Source: Astrocystis sublimbata (Eukaryota; Ascomycota; Sordariomycetes; Xylariales; Xylariaceae). Taken from it: a DNA stretch of 64,000 bases. Numbering within the stretch: position 1 is the first letter of the stretch; each line of letters opens with the position of its first letter. The notes under the pieces are model-generated. The model was given only the letters and a program-made list of their open reading frames with translations, was not told the DNA's origin and did not search any database. This document shows, one piece after another, positions 61,115 through 64,000 of this stretch. Position numbers and translations under genes: made by a program. The stretch lies in assembly GCA_022453515.1 (NCBI GenBank), contig JAJNNY010000004.1, positions 1,240,001 through 1,304,000 of the forward strand, given 5' to 3'.

Positions 61115-64000
61115 TTACTCCCCGAGCACCGCAGCCCTAGCAGTCGGGAACAGAGGCGTGATGCCCGTCCACATTTGGAACTAGACACAATGTCAGTACA
61201 TCAACATCAACACAGAACAATAATTTTGACTTGCTGAACTTACCTGATAGAACCCCTGACTAGTCAACACCTCCAGCCCCGGAATCGTAACCCACCCGCT
61301 CTCCTCCGCGAGTCCCATCAGCGGCGTCTGGCGCGGTTTATACGCCATCTCGAGGAAGATCCTGCTGCTTCTCCCTCCCATCTCGCGCGGCTGCCTCAGC
61401 ACCGAGACCAGCAGCTCCCGCATCGCCGGCTCGACGGGGCGGTCCGCAGGGACGGTGGAGATGATCACGCTGGGCAAGTGTCGCACGGCCGAGGACTCGT
61501 CCACGTGGACTAGGTTGTAGGTATCAGGGAAGCTAGAGATGATGGATTCCACGGATGACTTGTTGCGCGCGACCAGGTAGATCGGGCTGAAGCCGAGGGA
61601 GTGTAAAGCGTACACGGCTCCGCGCGTGGTGCCGCCGGAGCCGACGACCATGCCGCTGGCCGCGTCTTTGTCCGTGTCTTTGTTCTTGTCTTGTGAAGAT
61701 GCGCTGGCGTTGGCGGACCTGGTAAGGCCGGCTGCGCGCAGAGAGTAAACCATGCCCATCCAGTCGGTATTATCGCCGAGCAGGCGTACAGTCTTTCCTC
61801 CTTCTCCTGACGGCACCGGAATCACGGTGTTGACAGCCCCGATCGTCTTGGCGGCGTCGCTGATGTCGTCCAGCAGCGGCATGATGTCGAGCTTGAGCGG
61901 GATCGTCACGGACGCACCGCCGAAGTCGGGCGCGCGGATTATGGCCTCGAGATCTTTCGCTTCGTCGGTCTCGAAGCGAGAGTATTCGTGCGGTAGACCG
62001 CTTTGCTGGAACAGCGCATTGTGCAGCGCCGGCGACCGCGACGCGGAAATTGGCTTGCCGAATAGGTAGAACTGCTTCTTCTCCAGCTCACCCACGAGTG
62101 AGAGCCCCTGCCGGATCTCGGCCGCCGACAGCTGCCCCGGCGCGGCCTTGAAGGGCAGGTCCGGATGCGACACGGGTGTCAGGAAGCCGTTGAGGATCCG
62201 CGAGAGCTGGCCAACGCTGCCCATGTTGAGCGCGATAATGGGTTTGGCGTGGGCGGCGAACATACGGTCTCGGAAGCTGGCAAGGGCAAAGTTATCCTCC
62301 ATCTTCTTCGCTGAGCCGACGAGCTTGATCACGTCACCGTATTCAAGCGCGCGGTTGTACCAGTGCTGCCAGCCGCCGTTCTTCCACGAGAGCTTGCCCT
62401 CAGGGTCGTGGTGAGAGGCGATGATGCGCGTGGACCCGGCGCGCATCTCGAGAACTGCCCGGATTGTGGCGTCGGATAGACCCATTTCAAGATCGACGTA
62501 TTCTACGCCCATGCGCATGGCTGTCCTGTAGAATGGGAGCACCTCCTCTTCCGATACATATGTGAATCGACCACCTTGTGACTTGGACCGTAACGTGTAA
62601 ATGATCGGGAGTTTGGTGGCTGAGCGTAGAAGCGAAACCTGGTTGCCTATGGATTCAAGGGACAGGTCCTCGAGGAGATCGACACGAAGCTCAATGGCAT
62701 CAGAACCCACGCTCACCCTGGGAATGATATCGAGTTTCGACGACACGTTAGGCATTGTCAGCGACACGAAGAACGACAGCTTCTTCTTCTTGACGTCTTC
62801 GAGATGGGTGCTTTTCCCGCCAATCATAGACGCAAAACGCACGAAATCTGCCGGCGGCTCGAGGAGACCGCCCGAGGGATCCAGGTACGGGCTATGATAC
62901 TCGTAGTTGCTGCATTCCTGGAAGAAGGGCTTGCGCCTCTCAAACACGCCTCTGATTTCCTCCGAGTAGGCCGGTCGCGTCTTGTCGCGCATGAGATACT
63001 CGACCATCTGCTCGACGTCGCGATGCACGAGTAGGACGATGCCGCCGTTGTTTTGGTGGGCTATGAGCAGCTCCCGCGCCGCCGGCGTCTCTACGATGCC
63101 GCCACCGCACGAGAAGACGTGTCCGCGACCCTGCTTCTTCATGACGTCTGCGAGAAGCTCGACCTCATCCTTTCGGAAGCCTTCCCATCCTTTGCCGCTG
63201 TCCTGGATGATCTCGGGGATCGTCATGCCGGCCCGCTTCTCGAGCTCATCGTCGAGGTCGATGAAGGGTCTACTCAGAATATCTGCCACCCAGGCGCCAG
63301 TCGTGGTTTTCCCTGCGCCGCGCATGCCGATGATGAAGACAGACGGTCCAACATCTTCCTTCGTTGACACCTTGGTATCGTGCGCTTCCGTGCTGTCGCC
63401 ACCAACTTGGACCTTGAAAGATTGCGACAGAATATCCCACCAGCCAGGCCATGTCTTAGCCGTACACTCACGTTCCTGCACGATGACCGGGTGCGGCGAG
63501 AGCACCGACAATACACTTAAACTCATGGCTACGCGGTGGTCATCGTAGCAATAGATTCCTCCCGCAGGCTCGGTGAGCTCTTTGTAGTTCTTGCCAGAGA
63601 CGATGATGCCATCGTCAAGCTCATCGCAGTGAACGCCGAACTTAGCGAGCTGTATGCGCATCGCAGCGATACGGTTGCACTCCTTTACGCGCTGGTTGGC
63701 GATACCCGTGATGGTAGTCTTGCCCGATGCCACGGCCGCAAGCACGGATGCTGTCAGGAATGCGTCTGTCATAGGCTCCATATCGACCTCGATTCCTTTC
63801 AGAGAGCCGGGACTAGGTCCCGTTACGGTCGTTGACGTGGCGGTCTGCTCGACAGTGCATCCCATGGGACGCAGCACGTCGACGGCGAAGCGGGCGTCGC
63901 CTTGCAGGGAGCTGGTGCCGATGTTGGGTACGGTGCAGGTGGTTCCGGTCATGGCCGCAATCGCCAGCGGGTATGTGGCGGAGCTGGCATCGCTTTCCAC
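61115..64000 (-). CDS. ARO1: Pentafunctional AROM polypeptide, C-terminal part (cut by the window edge)
   Basis: Two exons are visible, 64000-61244 (continuing beyond the window) and 61180-61115, with a 63-bp intron. The junction restores [18 protein letters not shown], the family C terminus. About 940 of roughly 1580 residues are present. In visible numbering: the end of EPSP synthase (1-195, with [11 protein letters not shown]); shikimate kinase with P-loop GMRGAGKT at 225-232; type I 3-dehydroquinate dehydratase (about 408-630) with His530/531 and Schiff-base Lys559 in GDVIKLVG; and shikimate dehydrogenase from about 643 with SASRSP and the NADP loop GSGGTTRG at 787-794. The 3-dehydroquinate synthase domain and the EPSP synthase start lie outside. 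It catalyses steps 2-6 of the shikimate pathway in the cytosol. A short charged insertion precedes the NADP loop. Confidence 0.97.

Overview
The window is nuclear DNA of a filamentous ascomycete (Pezizomycotina; the gene set fits a Sordariomycete, but the species cannot be fixed from the sequence). Genes are monocistronic and carry short introns with GTAAGT/GTATGT-type donors and YAG acceptors. The set is typically fungal: a pentafunctional AROM enzyme, Atg18, a Pps1-type dual-specificity phosphatase, and a divergent histone H3/H4 pair. Twelve protein-coding genes were assembled exon by exon. Every join restores one open frame divisible by three, and most junctions rebuild a conserved family motif.

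Layout. 1-14.3 kb is gene-poor and holds a single isolated three-finger C2H2 transcription factor (7703-9031, minus). 14.4-26.6 kb holds a DDHD-domain phospholipase (minus), a Pps1-like phosphatase (plus) and Atg18 (minus). 28.3-39.2 kb is a compact block of nuclear nucleic-acid machinery: Rad3/XPD of TFIIH (minus), Prp3 of the U4/U6 snRNP (minus), and the largest subunit of RNA polymerase I (plus). The last two share a 708-bp divergent promoter. 39.9-41.6 kb is a four-exon kappa-class glutathione S-transferase/DsbA-like gene. 42.4-45.7 kb is the divergent H3-H4 pair with mirror-placed TATTTAA boxes. 45.7-55.7 kb is a second desert whose only recognised gene is an intron-containing tRNA-Asp(GTC). 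55.7-58.0 kb is a glutamine-rich C2H2 factor, possibly the Rpn4-type proteasome regulator. 61.1-64.0 kb is the 3' part of the AROM gene, which runs off the right edge.

The genes do not form a pathway cluster. Most are housekeeping functions: transcription and repair (Rad3, Rpa190), splicing (Prp3), chromatin (H3, H4), autophagy (Atg18), cell cycle (Pps1), lipid metabolism (DDHD), detoxification (GST kappa) and aromatic amino-acid synthesis (AROM). I found no secondary-metabolite cluster, recognisable transposon, CRISPR array or clear new system. The less ordinary material is non-coding: a near-perfect 34-bp palindrome, a G19 run, a 10-bp minisatellite, paired hairpins, a recurring TACCTAGGTA palindrome, a 44-nt pure purine tract in the prp3 intron, and the two large deserts.
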